Positions 42,919-50,940 of a stretch of DNA of 64,000 nucleotides are shown one piece after another. This DNA is from Oscillospiraceae bacterium (GTDB taxonomy: Bacteria > Bacillota > Clostridia > Oscillospirales > Oscillospiraceae): NCBI GenBank assembly GCA_020025545.1, contig JAHHRX010000009.1, positions 1 to 64,000 of the forward strand, given 5' to 3'. The position numbers and the translations under genes were made by a program. The notes under the pieces were generated by a model, which saw nothing but the letters and a program-made list of their open reading frames with translations, was not told the origin of the DNA and ran no database searches. Numbering within the stretch: position 1 is the stretch's first letter; every line of letters begins with the position of its first letter.

Positions 42919-43599
42919 ATGAAACGCAATTTTCGTTATGAGTGGAAGGCAGATCCGGGCAGCCTGACAGCGCTCCCGATTCTGGGCGCTGCCGGCGGTG
43001 CACTGGGAATACTGCTTGTGCTGGTGATCATGATAATCGTACCGGACACCGAAGACTGGTTCTGCATGGGAACGCTGCTTTCTCTGGTGGCAACATTTGG
43101 AATGTCCATTATCATATACGGCACGAATTTTTCAAAACAGTTTACATTGTCTGTCTCGATGGGACAGACACGGCGCAGCGTGATTTCCTATTATTTTCTG
43201 CGGCAGACCATACTGCTGGTACTGGGCTATGGTCTGGTGCTGCTGATTCATCAGGGAGAAATGGCTCTTTATTCTGCTTTGTACCCGGGCATTCCGCAGA
43301 AAGGAAATTTAAATTTCCTTTATCATCCCATGGTTGCACTTGGGCTGATTGGCGGCAATTTGCTGGTCGTGCTGCTTAATGGGATGCTTTATCACAAGTA
43401 CGGACAGAGATATTTTGCCATCAGTTATTTTGGGATGCTCGGAGTCCTCCTGCTGATTACGAAGCTGGATAAAATACCGTGGCTGCAGAAGGCTGTGGCA
43501 GCGGTTCCTACAGCGGCATGGTATATCATGGCGGCAGCGGTTGTGGCAGGGATGATCTGGGGAATCGCCCGTATGGTTCGTACGCTGGCGGTTAAATAA
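42919..43599 (+). CDS. Membrane subunit 2 of the GntR-controlled ABC system
   Basis: A 226-residue protein with about six helices (first: ALGILLVLVIMIIVP). It shares the short N-terminal cytoplasmic segment style of its neighbour and contains FTLSVSMGQTRRSVISYYFL, a cytoplasmic coupling-helix-like stretch seen in ABC-2-type permeases. TAAGGAGG ribosome site, 11 bases after the previous gene. Confidence 0.8.
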   Translation: MKRNFRYEWKADPGSLTALPILGAAGGALGILLVLVIMIIVPDTEDWFCMGTLLSLVATFGMSIIIYGTNFSKQFTLSVSMGQTRRSVISYYFLRQTILLVLGYGLVLLIHQGEMALYSALYPGIPQKGNLNFLYHPMVALGLIGGNLLVVLLNGMLYHKYGQRYFAISYFGMLGVLLLITKLDKIPWLQKAVAAVPTAAWYIMAAAVVAGMIWGIARMVRTLAVK

Positions 43600-43819
43600 A
43601 ATCGGGAATGTTTTTCTGGTGCCTTTCAGGGAAAGTGTGAATATCACCGGCGTAGAATTGCATGACGGCTTAAAGAGGTCCGATCGCAAGGCTTCTATAC
43701 GCAAGGGGCTTAAATGCTTTGCTGACGGGGATACAGGTGTGAGAAAAGAGAAAATTTGGAGAAATGCACAAGAAATAGAGGAAATCTCATGGCTTGATCC
43801 GCTGAAATACGGCAAAAAA
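43600..43819. other. Intergenic stretch after the ABC operon
   Basis: No ribosome site or conserved product for the overlapping frames on either strand (a 101-codon + frame from 43619 and a minus frame both look non-protein-like). No convincing terminator directly follows the second permease. Confidence 0.4.
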
Positions 43820-44003
43820 GGGAGAATATTTGTGAAATACTCCAAATTAACCCCGCCGAGGGGATACCGTAAAAGAAGCATCCGATATCCCCGCAGGGGG
43901 CTTCCGGCGGCGGGGAAACTGTGATAGTATGATCACACGGTTAATACGCCCACTCCTAGACGAAAAACGCCACGCTGTTTGGGGAAACAGTGGGGCGTTT
44001 TTT
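43820..44003 (+). ncRNA. Candidate structured noncoding RNA ending in a terminator
   Basis: A series of hairpins with no reading frame: GGAG/CTCC (43821-43843); an outer stem CCCCGCCG/CGGCGGGG (43850-43915) enclosing either GGGGATA/TATCCCC or the competing GAAGC/GCTTC plus CCCC/GGGG; TGTGAT/ATCACA (43920-43937); then a terminator with AACGCC and GGCGTTTTTT arms (43963-44003). The gene after it lies on the other strand, so it is not a leader of a downstream gene. I could not match it to a known RNA class. Confidence 0.4.
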
Positions 44004-44059
44004 GTTTTATGCAGACAAAGGGCACAGCGGAAATTCCTGCTGTGCCCCATATTTATGAC

Positions 44060-45079
44060 TTAATAACCGTAGAGCATATTCCGGCGAATGTCAGCAAGAG
44101 AATGGGCACCGCACATGGCCATGGTGTCGGCCAGCTCTTCCTGAAGCTTTTTGACAAACACATCAATGCCCGCTGCACCGCCGCCATAGACCATGGTGAC
44201 GAAGGGGCGGCCGATGAGGACGCCATCTGCGCCCAGCGCAAGAGCCTTGAACACATCCATGCCGGAGCGGATGCCGCCGTCTACCAGAACGGTCATCCGA
44301 TCGCCTACCGCATCGGCTATGGCAGGGAGGACTTCTGCCGTAGAGGGACACTGATCCAGCACCCGACCGCCGTGGTTAGAAACCACAATGCCGCAAGCCC
44401 CGGCTGCCAGCGCCTTTTTTGCACCGCTGACAGTCATAATGCCCTTGAGAATAAAAGGTTTTTCCGCCCATGCGGCGATCTGCGCCAGCTCTTCCACGGT
44501 TTTACTGCCTGCGGGCGGCTCCATATTTTTGAGGAAAGGCAGACCGGCGGCATCGATGTCCATGGCAATGGCCAGAGGATTTCCCCTTTTCACCAGTTCC
44601 AGCTTCTCACGGATCAGTTCCATATTCCAGGGCTTCACCGTGGGGATGCCCCAGCCGCCGTTGCGTTCCAGTGCCTGAGCGGCGGCTTCCATGACGGCGG
44701 GATTCATTCCGTCACCGGTGAAAGCGGCAATTCCGGTGTCGGCACAGCCGGAAACCAGAATTTCGTTGTAGCGCAGATCGTCGTATTTGTCGCCATAGTG
44801 CATCTGCATGGCACCCACAGGCGCGGCAAAAACGGGGAGCTTAAAATCTCTGCCGAACAGATGCGCTGCGGTGTCCACAGACTTATTTTCGCAGATGGTG
44901 TCCATGTTAACGCAGATTTCCTGCCATTTCTGATAGTTGCGGATGAAGCCGGTGCCAATGCCCTTGGCGCCGGGGCCGGGGATGGCATTTTTACAGGCGG
45001 CACCGTTGCAGACGGGGCAGGCCCTGCAGTAAGGGCCCATACTGTTACGGGCGGATTCCAGAACTTCCTGATATGTCAT
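44060..45079 (-). CDS. FMN-dependent alpha-hydroxy-acid oxidising protein
   Basis: A 339-residue TIM-barrel flavoprotein of the lactate oxidase/glycolate oxidase family. Features: PVFAAPVGAMQMHYGD, FILKGIMTVSGAKKA with the FMN Lys, VSNHGGRVLDQCPS with the catalytic His, and VDGGIRSGMDVFKALALGADGVLIGRP for FMN phosphate. The N-terminus carries CRACPVCNGAAC (Cys 18, 21, 24, 29), a CX2CX2CX4C cluster not found in aerobic lactate oxidases and suggestive of a metal or Fe-S site. It overlaps the upstream MazG-like gene by four bases. In an anaerobe the electron acceptor is unlikely to be oxygen. Confidence 0.88.
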   Translation of the reverse strand: MTYQEVLESARNSMGPYCRACPVCNGAACKNAIPGPGAKGIGTGFIRNYQKWQEICVNMDTICENKSVDTAAHLFGRDFKLPVFAAPVGAMQMHYGDKYDDLRYNEILVSGCADTGIAAFTGDGMNPAVMEAAAQALERNGGWGIPTVKPWNMELIREKLELVKRGNPLAIAMDIDAAGLPFLKNMEPPAGSKTVEELAQIAAWAEKPFILKGIMTVSGAKKALAAGACGIVVSNHGGRVLDQCPSTAEVLPAIADAVGDRMTVLVDGGIRSGMDVFKALALGADGVLIGRPFVTMVYGGGAAGIDVFVKKLQEELADTMAMCGAHSLADIRRNMLYGY

Positions 45080-45438
45080 AAGTGGCTTTTCTCCTTATTT
45101 TTTGCAAGTTCGGTATATTTATCGCTGCGCCCGTAGGCGAGGCTTACAGGGTATTTTTCGGCGTTTCGGTTCATTTTTGCCTGAACGATCTCGTCCAGAT
45201 CCAGCCCGCAGGCATCCGCCAGCAGAATGCTGTAAGAAACCACATCCGCCAGCTCCTCCCGAATTTTGTCCGTCTTTTCCCGGCACTCCAGATCTGCGCC
45301 GCTCCACTGAAAGACCTCCAGCAGCTCGGCGGCCTCAAGAGTCAGAGAGATTGCCAGATCCTTGGGGTTGTGAAACTGCTTCCAATTTCGGTCATCCCGA
45401 AAGGAGAGCACCTTGTCCGTTGTCTCTTGCGTAATCAT
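45076..45438 (-). CDS. MazG-like nucleotide pyrophosphohydrolase
   Basis: A 120-residue all-alpha NTP pyrophosphatase. The metal motif appears as SLTLEAAELLEVFQWSG and EELADVVSYSILLADACGLD (EExxE and ExxD pairs). Such proteins hydrolyse dCTP or non-canonical NTPs. Start MITQETTDKV with AAGGAGAC seven bases upstream. The ATGA overlap with the following flavoprotein gene suggests co-translation without an obvious functional link. Confidence 0.9.
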   Translation of the reverse strand: MITQETTDKVLSFRDDRNWKQFHNPKDLAISLTLEAAELLEVFQWSGADLECREKTDKIREELADVVSYSILLADACGLDLDEIVQAKMNRNAEKYPVSLAYGRSDKYTELAKNKEKSHL

Positions 45439-45472
45439 GAAAACTGTCTCCTTTGTGTTGCGCATTTTCTAT

Positions 45473-45501
45473 ATCATACATGATTCCGGCGCCGGCTTCA
45501 A
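45473..45501 (-). promoter_or_regulatory. Promoter of the MazG/flavoprotein pair
   Basis: Minus-strand TTGAAG (45496-45501), a 17-base spacer and TATGAT (45473-45478). The -35 overlaps the stop of the QueG-like gene. Confidence 0.55.
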
Positions 45502-46349
45502 TCGGCAGTGACTGATTTTTCCGGCATCTCTGCGGGGGCGTCTGTCCTGCATTCTGTCAGCTCCAGATTTCTTTTTAACAGCGTTTTTCCCTTGTAGCCG
45601 AAGGCTCTGGTTTTGCACAGGGAATTTAAGTTTTCCCGTGTCACTACCGGCTGCACATCGGAGGAAAATGCCTTCAGATAGGTCAGCGGCAGATCTTTGT
45701 TATAGGGGCAGCAATTCTGGCAGCTGTCACAGCCCCACATCAGACCGTTCTTGCGAACCAGTGCCTGCTCCTTGTCCGTCAGAGCGCCCTTCCTCTGGGT
45801 GATATCTGAAAGGCACCGGGTATAGTCGATTCCCTCGGGGGAAATTGCACCGGCAGGGCAGCTTGCCATGCATCGACCGCACTGCATACAAATCTGCCGG
45901 GGCAGCGGATGGTCAAATGCAAACAGATAATCCGTGACGATTTCCCCGATCACGAAAAATGTTCCGTACTGAGGATGAATCACCAAACCATTCACGCCGG
46001 GAAAGCCCAGTCCGGCTGCCAATGCACATTCCCGCTCCGGAAGGGCAGATACATCCGTAAAGCCGACAAAAGAAGCCCCGAAGGTTTGGCTTAGTTCCTC
46101 TGCCGCCTGATTGAGGATTTGCCGGACAACAATATGATAATCCGGCACCATGGCATATTTGCAGACATTTGCGTTTGGGTGCTCTCCGGTATAGTAAGGA
46201 AATGCGCAGACGATTACGCTTTTTGCCTCTTTGGGGATCCGTTCCCGGTTCCGGCAGGGCAGAAATTCACTAATTCCGTGATAATCGCAGACTCCGTAGG
46301 ATAGGATCTGGTTTTGATTCAAAATTTCCTTTAGCTTTTCATTTTTCAT
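45498..46349 (-). CDS. Short QueG-like epoxyqueuosine reductase family protein
   Basis: A 283-residue protein. The N-terminal cobalamin-binding domain has the family stretch SALPERECALAAGLGF, then PGVNGLVIHPQYGTFFVIGEI. Two 4Fe-4S motifs follow: CMQCGRCMASCPAGA and CDSCQNCCPYN. Typical QueG proteins run to about 380 residues with a C-terminal HEAT-like region; this one ends about 60 residues after the second cluster. The usual GFIGKNG appears here as GFPGVNG. It may be a shorter clostridial reductase acting on a different substrate. Confidence 0.8.
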   Translation of the reverse strand: MKNEKLKEILNQNQILSYGVCDYHGISEFLPCRNRERIPKEAKSVIVCAFPYYTGEHPNANVCKYAMVPDYHIVVRQILNQAAEELSQTFGASFVGFTDVSALPERECALAAGLGFPGVNGLVIHPQYGTFFVIGEIVTDYLFAFDHPLPRQICMQCGRCMASCPAGAISPEGIDYTRCLSDITQRKGALTDKEQALVRKNGLMWGCDSCQNCCPYNKDLPLTYLKAFSSDVQPVVTRENLNSLCKTRAFGYKGKTLLKRNLELTECRTDAPAEMPEKSVTAD

Positions 46350-46403
46350 ATTCCTGCTCCATCCTTACACTTGCGGCAGCCTGAAATCCTGTCTTTCAGG
46401 GGT

Positions 46404-46432
46404 ATTGTAACACAAACCGAAGCCGCAGGCAA
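46404..46432 (-). promoter_or_regulatory. Promoter of the QueG-like gene
   Basis: Minus-strand TTGCCT (46427-46432), a 17-base spacer and TACAAT (46404-46409). Confidence 0.65.
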
Positions 46433-46493
46433 TGAATGCTTTGCCCTGCTGCAAATTACTTTGCCTCAGAAAGCCTTCCCACCCCGGAATCCC

Positions 46494-46522
46494 TTGACTT
46501 TCTCCCCTGAATGGCATACACT
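46494..46522 (+). promoter_or_regulatory. Promoter of the GreA-like gene
   Basis: TTGACT (46494-46499), a 17-base spacer and TACACT (46517-46522). Confidence 0.6.
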
Positions 46523-46575
46523 TTCATTGGAAACGGGAATCGTTTCCCCGACAGCCCAACAAAAGGAGAACGGAA

Positions 46576-47079
46576 ATGTACGACGAACTGACTCAGGTGG
46601 ATATTGACAAAATGAAGGCGGAAATCGAGCACCGGACCAGAGTCCTGCGCCCGCAGCTCATTGAAGAAGTCCAAAGAACGCGGGAGTTTGGAGATCTCAG
46701 CGAGAATTTTGAATATAAATGTGCCAAGCGTGACAAAAACCGAAACGACAGCCGGATCCGCTATTTGGAACGGATGATCAAAACGGCAAAGGTCATAGAT
46801 GCCAAGTCTGACGAAGAGGGGATAGGTCTGTTTGACAAGGTGACCATCTTCAATGAGATGACAGGCAAGGAGATGAAGCTGCAAATCGTCACGACGCTGC
46901 GTCAGAATGTGCTGAAAGGTCTGATCAGCAAAGAGTCCCCTGTAGGCAAGGCGCTTGTGGGCCACAAGGTCGGGGACCGGGTGCAGGTGGTTGTCAGCCC
47001 TGAAATGCAGTATTTTGTGGAAATCCGCTCTGTGGAAAAGGGCGAGGATGATGCATCTATGGAAATCAGTGCCTATTAA
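46576..47079 (+). CDS. GreA/GreB-family transcription elongation factor
   Basis: A 167-residue protein. The N-terminal coiled coil carries the acidic tip motif FGDLSENFEYKCAK (canonical GreA GDLxENAEYxxAK), with SRIRYLERMIKTAKVID following. The C-terminal FKBP-like domain includes SPVGKALVGHKVGDRVQVV. Gre factors insert into the RNA polymerase secondary channel and stimulate transcript cleavage. Asn-Phe-Glu in place of Asn-Ala-Glu at the tip hints at a paralogue rather than the housekeeping GreA. Confidence 0.88.
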   Translation: MYDELTQVDIDKMKAEIEHRTRVLRPQLIEEVQRTREFGDLSENFEYKCAKRDKNRNDSRIRYLERMIKTAKVIDAKSDEEGIGLFDKVTIFNEMTGKEMKLQIVTTLRQNVLKGLISKESPVGKALVGHKVGDRVQVVVSPEMQYFVEIRSVEKGEDDASMEISAY

Positions 47080-47193
47080 ATCCGAGAAAAGCATTGCCGA
47101 AGCGGTTACCCTCTGACACATGGCCAGGCCTGTGGCGGGAAAGCGGAGCCGCATTCAGTAAAAAAGTATGAAATTTCGGAGGGAAATAAGAAA

Positions 47194-47616
47194 ATGTTTC
47201 AATACCGCAGAAAAGTTCAGTATCACGAAACGGATAAGATGGGAATTACCCATCATTCAAATTATATTAAATGGATGGAAGAGGCCAGAATCGCATTTCT
47301 GGAAAGCATCCACCTGCCGTTTCAGCTTGTAGAGGAGCGGGGAATTGCTTCACCCGTTGTGGCAGTGTCCGTGGATTATAAAAATCCGGTGACATTCGGT
47401 GACGAAGTGCTGGTGGAGGTTTTTATCACAAAATATACCGGTGTCAAGCTGGAAGTCGGATATACCATGAAAAATGCCGAAAACGGAATGCTTGTTGCTG
47501 TGGCAAGCTCCAAGCACGCTTTCCTTAAGGAAGGCCGAATCGTTTCGCTGAAGCGTGTCGCCGCCGATCTGCACAGTATTATGGAAAGAGAAGCTCAGGC
47601 AGCTGCGGCTTTGTAA
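47194..47616 (+). CDS. Acyl-CoA thioesterase, 4HBT/YbgC type
   Basis: A 140-residue hot-dog-fold enzyme. Active-site stretch YHETDKMGITHHSNYIKWMEEAR contains the catalytic Asp and the following Tyr/His region; further HxPF and VSVDYKNPVTFGDEVLVEV are typical. Acts on short or hydroxylated acyl-CoA esters in known members. CGGAGGG ribosome site. Confidence 0.9.
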   Translation: MFQYRRKVQYHETDKMGITHHSNYIKWMEEARIAFLESIHLPFQLVEERGIASPVVAVSVDYKNPVTFGDEVLVEVFITKYTGVKLEVGYTMKNAENGMLVAVASSKHAFLKEGRIVSLKRVAADLHSIMEREAQAAAAL

Positions 47617-47660
47617 AATTCTATACGGAAAATCCGGCGAAATTTCTGCCGGTAACAACA

Positions 47661-47700
47661 AAGGGCTTACCGCCTGCTTTGGCAGACGGTAAGCCCTTTT
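47661..47700. terminator. Bidirectional terminator between the thioesterase and adh
   Basis: AAGGGCTTACCG (47661-47672) and CGGTAAGCCCTT (47687-47698), with a T-run on +. Confidence 0.9.
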
Positions 47701-47740
47701 GACAGCTTAATCCCTTTGTTTTCAGATATGATGCCCCGAA

Positions 47741-48799
47741 TCAGTCGATGATGACCAGAGGCTTAATGAGATCTCTGGGCTTGTCCTTCATCAGCATCAG
47801 GGCAGGCTCAACATTTTCCAGACCGTGGAAGGTGTGGGTAATGAGCTTCTCGGGATGGATACGGTTCGTCATAATCAGACGGGCCAGCTTCTCGGCACGC
47901 AGACGACCGCCGGGCATCAGACCGCCGCGGATCTGCTTGTGACCCATGCCGCAGCCCCACTCAACTCTGGGAACGGGCACAAAATCACCTTCACCCAGAT
48001 AGTTCACATTGCCGATAATTCCGCCGGGCTTCAGCATAGCCAAGGCCTGCGCAAAGGTGTTATTGTCGCCGCCGGCAATAACGACCTTATCAACCCCCTG
48101 ACCGTTGGTTTTTGCCATGATCTGCTCGACGATGTCGCCTTCCTTATAGTTAACAATGGATGTTGCGCCAAACTCAAGTGCCAGATCGGTGCAGTTCTTA
48201 CGGGAGCCGACAGCAAAGATTTCAGCTGCACCACGGATTGCACAGGCTGCCACGCTCATCAGACCCACAGGGCCGACACCGATAACGGCTACATTGTCAC
48301 CGAACTGAACATCAGCCAGCTCCACACCGTGGAAACCGGTGGGGACCATGTCTGCCATCATAACGGCGGCGCCCAGATCCATCCCCTCAGGCAGGTGCGC
48401 CAGATTTCCGTCAGCATCATTGACATGGAAATACTCTGCGAAAACGCCATCCTTAAAGTTAGAGAACTTCCAGCCGGAAAGCATACCGCTGGAGTGCATG
48501 GGGTAGCCGCCCTGTGCCTCCAGAGAGTTCCAGTCGGGGGTGATGGCGGTGATCAAAACACGGTCACCGGGCTTAAAGTCCTTTACGAGTGAACCTACCT
48601 CCACAACTTCACCAACTGCTTCGTGACCCAGAATCATATCCTTACGGTCGCCGATGGCGCCGGACCAGACTGTATGAATATCAGAAGTGCAGGGGGCAAG
48701 TGCTAAAGGCTTACAGATTGCATCCATGGGACCGCACTTGGGCATTTCCTTTTCAACCCAGCCGGTAGCACCGATTCTTAACATTGCAAAACCTTTCAT
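47741..48799 (-). CDS. adh: Zinc-dependent secondary alcohol dehydrogenase (clostridial NADP-type)
   Basis: A 352-residue medium-chain dehydrogenase closely matching the Clostridium beijerinckii isopropanol dehydrogenase. Catalytic zinc ligands are Cys37 in PCTSDIHT, His in GHEAVGE and the Asp of MMADMVPTGFHG; no structural zinc lobe, as in the clostridial enzyme. The Rossmann motif is GVGPVGLMSVAACAIRGA, followed by GSRK, fitting NADP binding. Start MKGFAMLRIG with GGAGG upstream; the five-codon longer frame is not needed. It would interconvert secondary alcohols and ketones (2-propanol/acetone type). Upstream motif shared with adhE. Confidence 0.94.
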   Translation of the reverse strand: MKGFAMLRIGATGWVEKEMPKCGPMDAICKPLALAPCTSDIHTVWSGAIGDRKDMILGHEAVGEVVEVGSLVKDFKPGDRVLITAITPDWNSLEAQGGYPMHSSGMLSGWKFSNFKDGVFAEYFHVNDADGNLAHLPEGMDLGAAVMMADMVPTGFHGVELADVQFGDNVAVIGVGPVGLMSVAACAIRGAAEIFAVGSRKNCTDLALEFGATSIVNYKEGDIVEQIMAKTNGQGVDKVVIAGGDNNTFAQALAMLKPGGIIGNVNYLGEGDFVPVPRVEWGCGMGHKQIRGGLMPGGRLRAEKLARLIMTNRIHPEKLITHTFHGLENVEPALMLMKDKPRDLIKPLVIID

Positions 48800-48858
48800 A
48801 GTTGTTACCTCCATATGTAAAACAGAATTTTTATCGGTAAGTTTTCCTTACGGCAGAC

Positions 48859-48903
48859 ATACTAACATAGAATTTTCAATAAGTCAATATATATCGATAT
48901 GAA
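48859..48903 (-). promoter_or_regulatory. adh promoter with the TATATCGATAYGAA motif
   Basis: Minus-strand TTGACT (48882-48887), a 17-base spacer and TAGTAT (48859-48864). Directly upstream of the -35 lies TATATCGATATGAA (48890-48903 on +), 13 of 14 identical to a site in the adhE leader. It includes the palindrome ATATCGATAT. Confidence 0.65.
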
Positions 48904-49363
48904 TATATTTAATTTAACAAAAAATTTTTCCGCGCCGTTTCCCGGGGAGAAGGCCACTGCGGCAGCTGCGGAAAAGCGCTGAAGGCGTCAATTAGGGTCT
49001 TGATAAGCCGCTGACGGCATAGGGGGCTTTCCTGCACATAAAGTATTTTGTACCAAAAAGGGAATTGTCATGCATCACCGGCAAATATAATATTGCAGTC
49101 TCTTACAAAGTCTTTTCATGGGCGATTGGGGGCGGCAATGGTGCCGGCGCAGAGGCGGGGCTGCGGGGATGTATTTTTCAGTCTGCCGCCGTTTTATATG
49201 GCGTGAGCCATAAAAAATATATTCTTTTTGATCGTTTCTTTATTGCAAAATTTTTAAGAAAATTCATGGGTTTCTGGAAACAACTTCCATTTAAGTGATT
49301 TTGCAGCCGGAAAATGCTTCCTTAGTAGAAAAATAGGGAAATTGTAAAATTTGACGCAACGGA
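48904..49363. other. Noncoding stretch, possible small RNA
   Basis: No gene found. A promoter-like pair TTGTCA (49065-49070) and TATAAT (49086-49091; short 15-base spacer) precedes about 100 bases that include GGCGGCA and TGCCGCC arms followed by GTTTTAT near 49190. Together this could be a small RNA of about 49097-49200. The evidence is weak. Confidence 0.3.
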
Positions 49364-49393
49364 TTGCATTATTATAGGGAAATATGGTATAAT
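49364..49393 (+). promoter_or_regulatory. Promoter of the zinc-ribbon/TPM/SPFH operon
   Basis: TTGCAT (49364-49369), an 18-base spacer and extended TGG-TATAAT (49388-49393). Confidence 0.7.
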
Positions 49394-49419
49394 CCGCACA
49401 TATTAAGTCGGAATATAGG

Positions 49420-49535
49420 ATGCGGCAGGCCTTGCGCATGGGATTGCCCGTTGGGCAATACGGGACATGGAGGCCCGTCTGCTGTAAATGCGTCGCAGCG
49501 GCGAAACCCGGATGATATGACAGTCGCAAAATTTT
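49420..49535 (+). ncRNA. Candidate structured leader RNA of the SPFH operon
   Basis: In the roughly 170-base 5' leader, a long hairpin is built from successive arms GCAG/CTGC, GCC/GGC, CATG/CATG and ATTGCCC/GGGCAAT around GTT (49425-49492). A second stem GCGGC/GTCGC (49498-49528) encloses GAAACCCGG. There is no U-tract before the first gene, so any control would act on translation or RNA stability. I could not assign it to a known riboswitch class. Confidence 0.4.
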
Positions 49536-49567
49536 AGAGCCATACACAATAGAAAGGTTGATGACAG

Positions 49568-49834
49568 GTGCCAAAAGGACCCAAAGGACCACAAGGATTT
49601 GTATATGAGTTTACACGAAAAGAGTTTGCATATCTGCTGTTTAAAAAAAAGATCTGCCCCAAATGCGGCGGCAGAATGACGAAGAACAAGTACTGCGAGA
49701 TCGTGAACGGTTCCAGATTTCAGCACCGAACGGACGGCCCGAAGCTGTCCCTTTACGATGTGAAGCACTATTATTACACATATACCTGCGAAGAATGTGG
49801 AACAGAATTTGAACTGTCACAGTTAGTGAAATAA
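49568..49834 (+). CDS. Small zinc-ribbon protein
   Basis: An 88-residue protein starting at GTG 49568 (AAAGG about 10 bases upstream). It opens with PKGPKGPQG and then carries a split zinc ribbon: CPKCGGRMT ... CEECGTEFEL. Between them a TDGPKLSLYDVKHYYYTYT strand-rich segment. No named family recognised. It is the first gene of the operon, 38 bases before the next start. Confidence 0.75.
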   Translation: MPKGPKGPQGFVYEFTRKEFAYLLFKKKICPKCGGRMTKNKYCEIVNGSRFQHRTDGPKLSLYDVKHYYYTYTCEECGTEFELSQLVK

Positions 49835-49872
49835 GAAAGGAGATGTTGTGCAACTGCACAACCGGGGACATT

Positions 49873-50925
49873 ATGCAAAACTATAATTGTAAAAATTGCG
49901 GTGCCGTTTTGTATTGGGATGTTGACGAAGGCTGCCTGAAATGCGAATTCTGCGGAATGAAATATCAGCCTTCGGACTTCGAGGACTACACGGACACCAC
50001 CGAAGAAGTGAAAAACGAAGAGGTGGAACAGCAGTACACCAACACGGAGCCCCAGGAGGATATGGCGGTTTACGAGTGCAAAAACTGCGGCGGTGAAATT
50101 GTCACTCTGAAAACCACAATGGCGACCATTTGCCCCTATTGCGGTGAGGCTGTTTCCATTACCTCCAAATCAGCAGGCGTGTTCAGACCGGAGCTTTGCA
50201 TCCCGTTCAAAAAGGATAAGGCGGATGCCATGCGGCTTTACAAGAAATACGTAAAGCGCTCTTTCCTGACCCCTAAAAAGTTCAAGCTGGAAAATACATT
50301 GGAAAAGTGTCAGGGACTGTTTGCACCCTTCTATCTGCACACAATCGACGACCGTGCAAAACATCGTTTTGAAGGTGAGAAGACCGGTTACAAAAGAAGA
50401 GGCGATGACCGTGTGACAACCCACCGTGTTTTCGAGCTGATTTTGGAGGCCGACGGTAAATTCGAGCGAGTGCCGACGGATGGTTCCGTCCGGATCGATG
50501 ACGCTATGATGGAAGCCATCGAGCCTTTCGATTACAGCGAGTGCAAAGCCTATAATCCGGCATATATGGCAGGATTTGCGGCGGAGCAGACTGACGACGA
50601 TAAGAAAAGTCTGGATGCAAGAGCCGTTGCGAGAGTCGAGGATGGCATGAGAACGAAAGCGCAGCAGGCATTTTCCGGTTATTCCACCGTCACGCTGAAA
50701 AATGAGATAAACGCTATCGACAATCACACTTCCGAGTATGTTATGATGCCGGTATGGCTCCTGAATATCAATCACAACGGGAAAAAGTATACCTATGCAA
50801 TTAACGGGCAGAGCGGCAAGGTCACGGGAAAGCTTCCCATTGACAAGGTAAAACTCGCTTCTATCCTTGCAGGCACTTTCGTAGGAGTGGATCTGATTCT
50901 GTCGCTGATTACAGCGCTGCTGTGA
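49873..50925 (+). CDS. Zinc-ribbon membrane protein (YdjG-like)
   Basis: A 350-residue protein. Start taken at MQNYNCKNCGAVLYWDV; ATG 49843 is in frame but sits directly on the AAAGGAG. Two zinc ribbons: CKNC/CEFC (about 6-27) and CKNC/CPYC (about 67-90), separated by an acidic linker. A central domain includes CIPFKKDKADAMRLYKKYVK and PVWLLNINHNGKKYTYAING. It ends with one membrane helix (KLASILAGTFVGVDLILSLI). This resembles Bacillus YdjG, the zinc-ribbon partner of YdjH/YdjI. Cytosolic with a C-terminal anchor. Confidence 0.82.
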   Translation: MQNYNCKNCGAVLYWDVDEGCLKCEFCGMKYQPSDFEDYTDTTEEVKNEEVEQQYTNTEPQEDMAVYECKNCGGEIVTLKTTMATICPYCGEAVSITSKSAGVFRPELCIPFKKDKADAMRLYKKYVKRSFLTPKKFKLENTLEKCQGLFAPFYLHTIDDRAKHRFEGEKTGYKRRGDDRVTTHRVFELILEADGKFERVPTDGSVRIDDAMMEAIEPFDYSECKAYNPAYMAGFAAEQTDDDKKSLDARAVARVEDGMRTKAQQAFSGYSTVTLKNEINAIDNHTSEYVMMPVWLLNINHNGKKYTYAINGQSGKVTGKLPIDKVKLASILAGTFVGVDLILSLITALL

Positions 50926-50940
50926 TAAGGAGGAAGAGCT

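Noticed and set aside
43619..43924. 101-codon + strand frame after the ABC operon
   Set aside because: No ribosome site and composition unlike a protein; the same bases form strong RNA stems from 43820 on.
49400..49567. Leader of the SPFH operon as a c-di-GMP, c-di-AMP or TPP riboswitch
   Set aside because: I compared the conserved core words of these classes from memory and did not find them; kept only as an unassigned structured leader.
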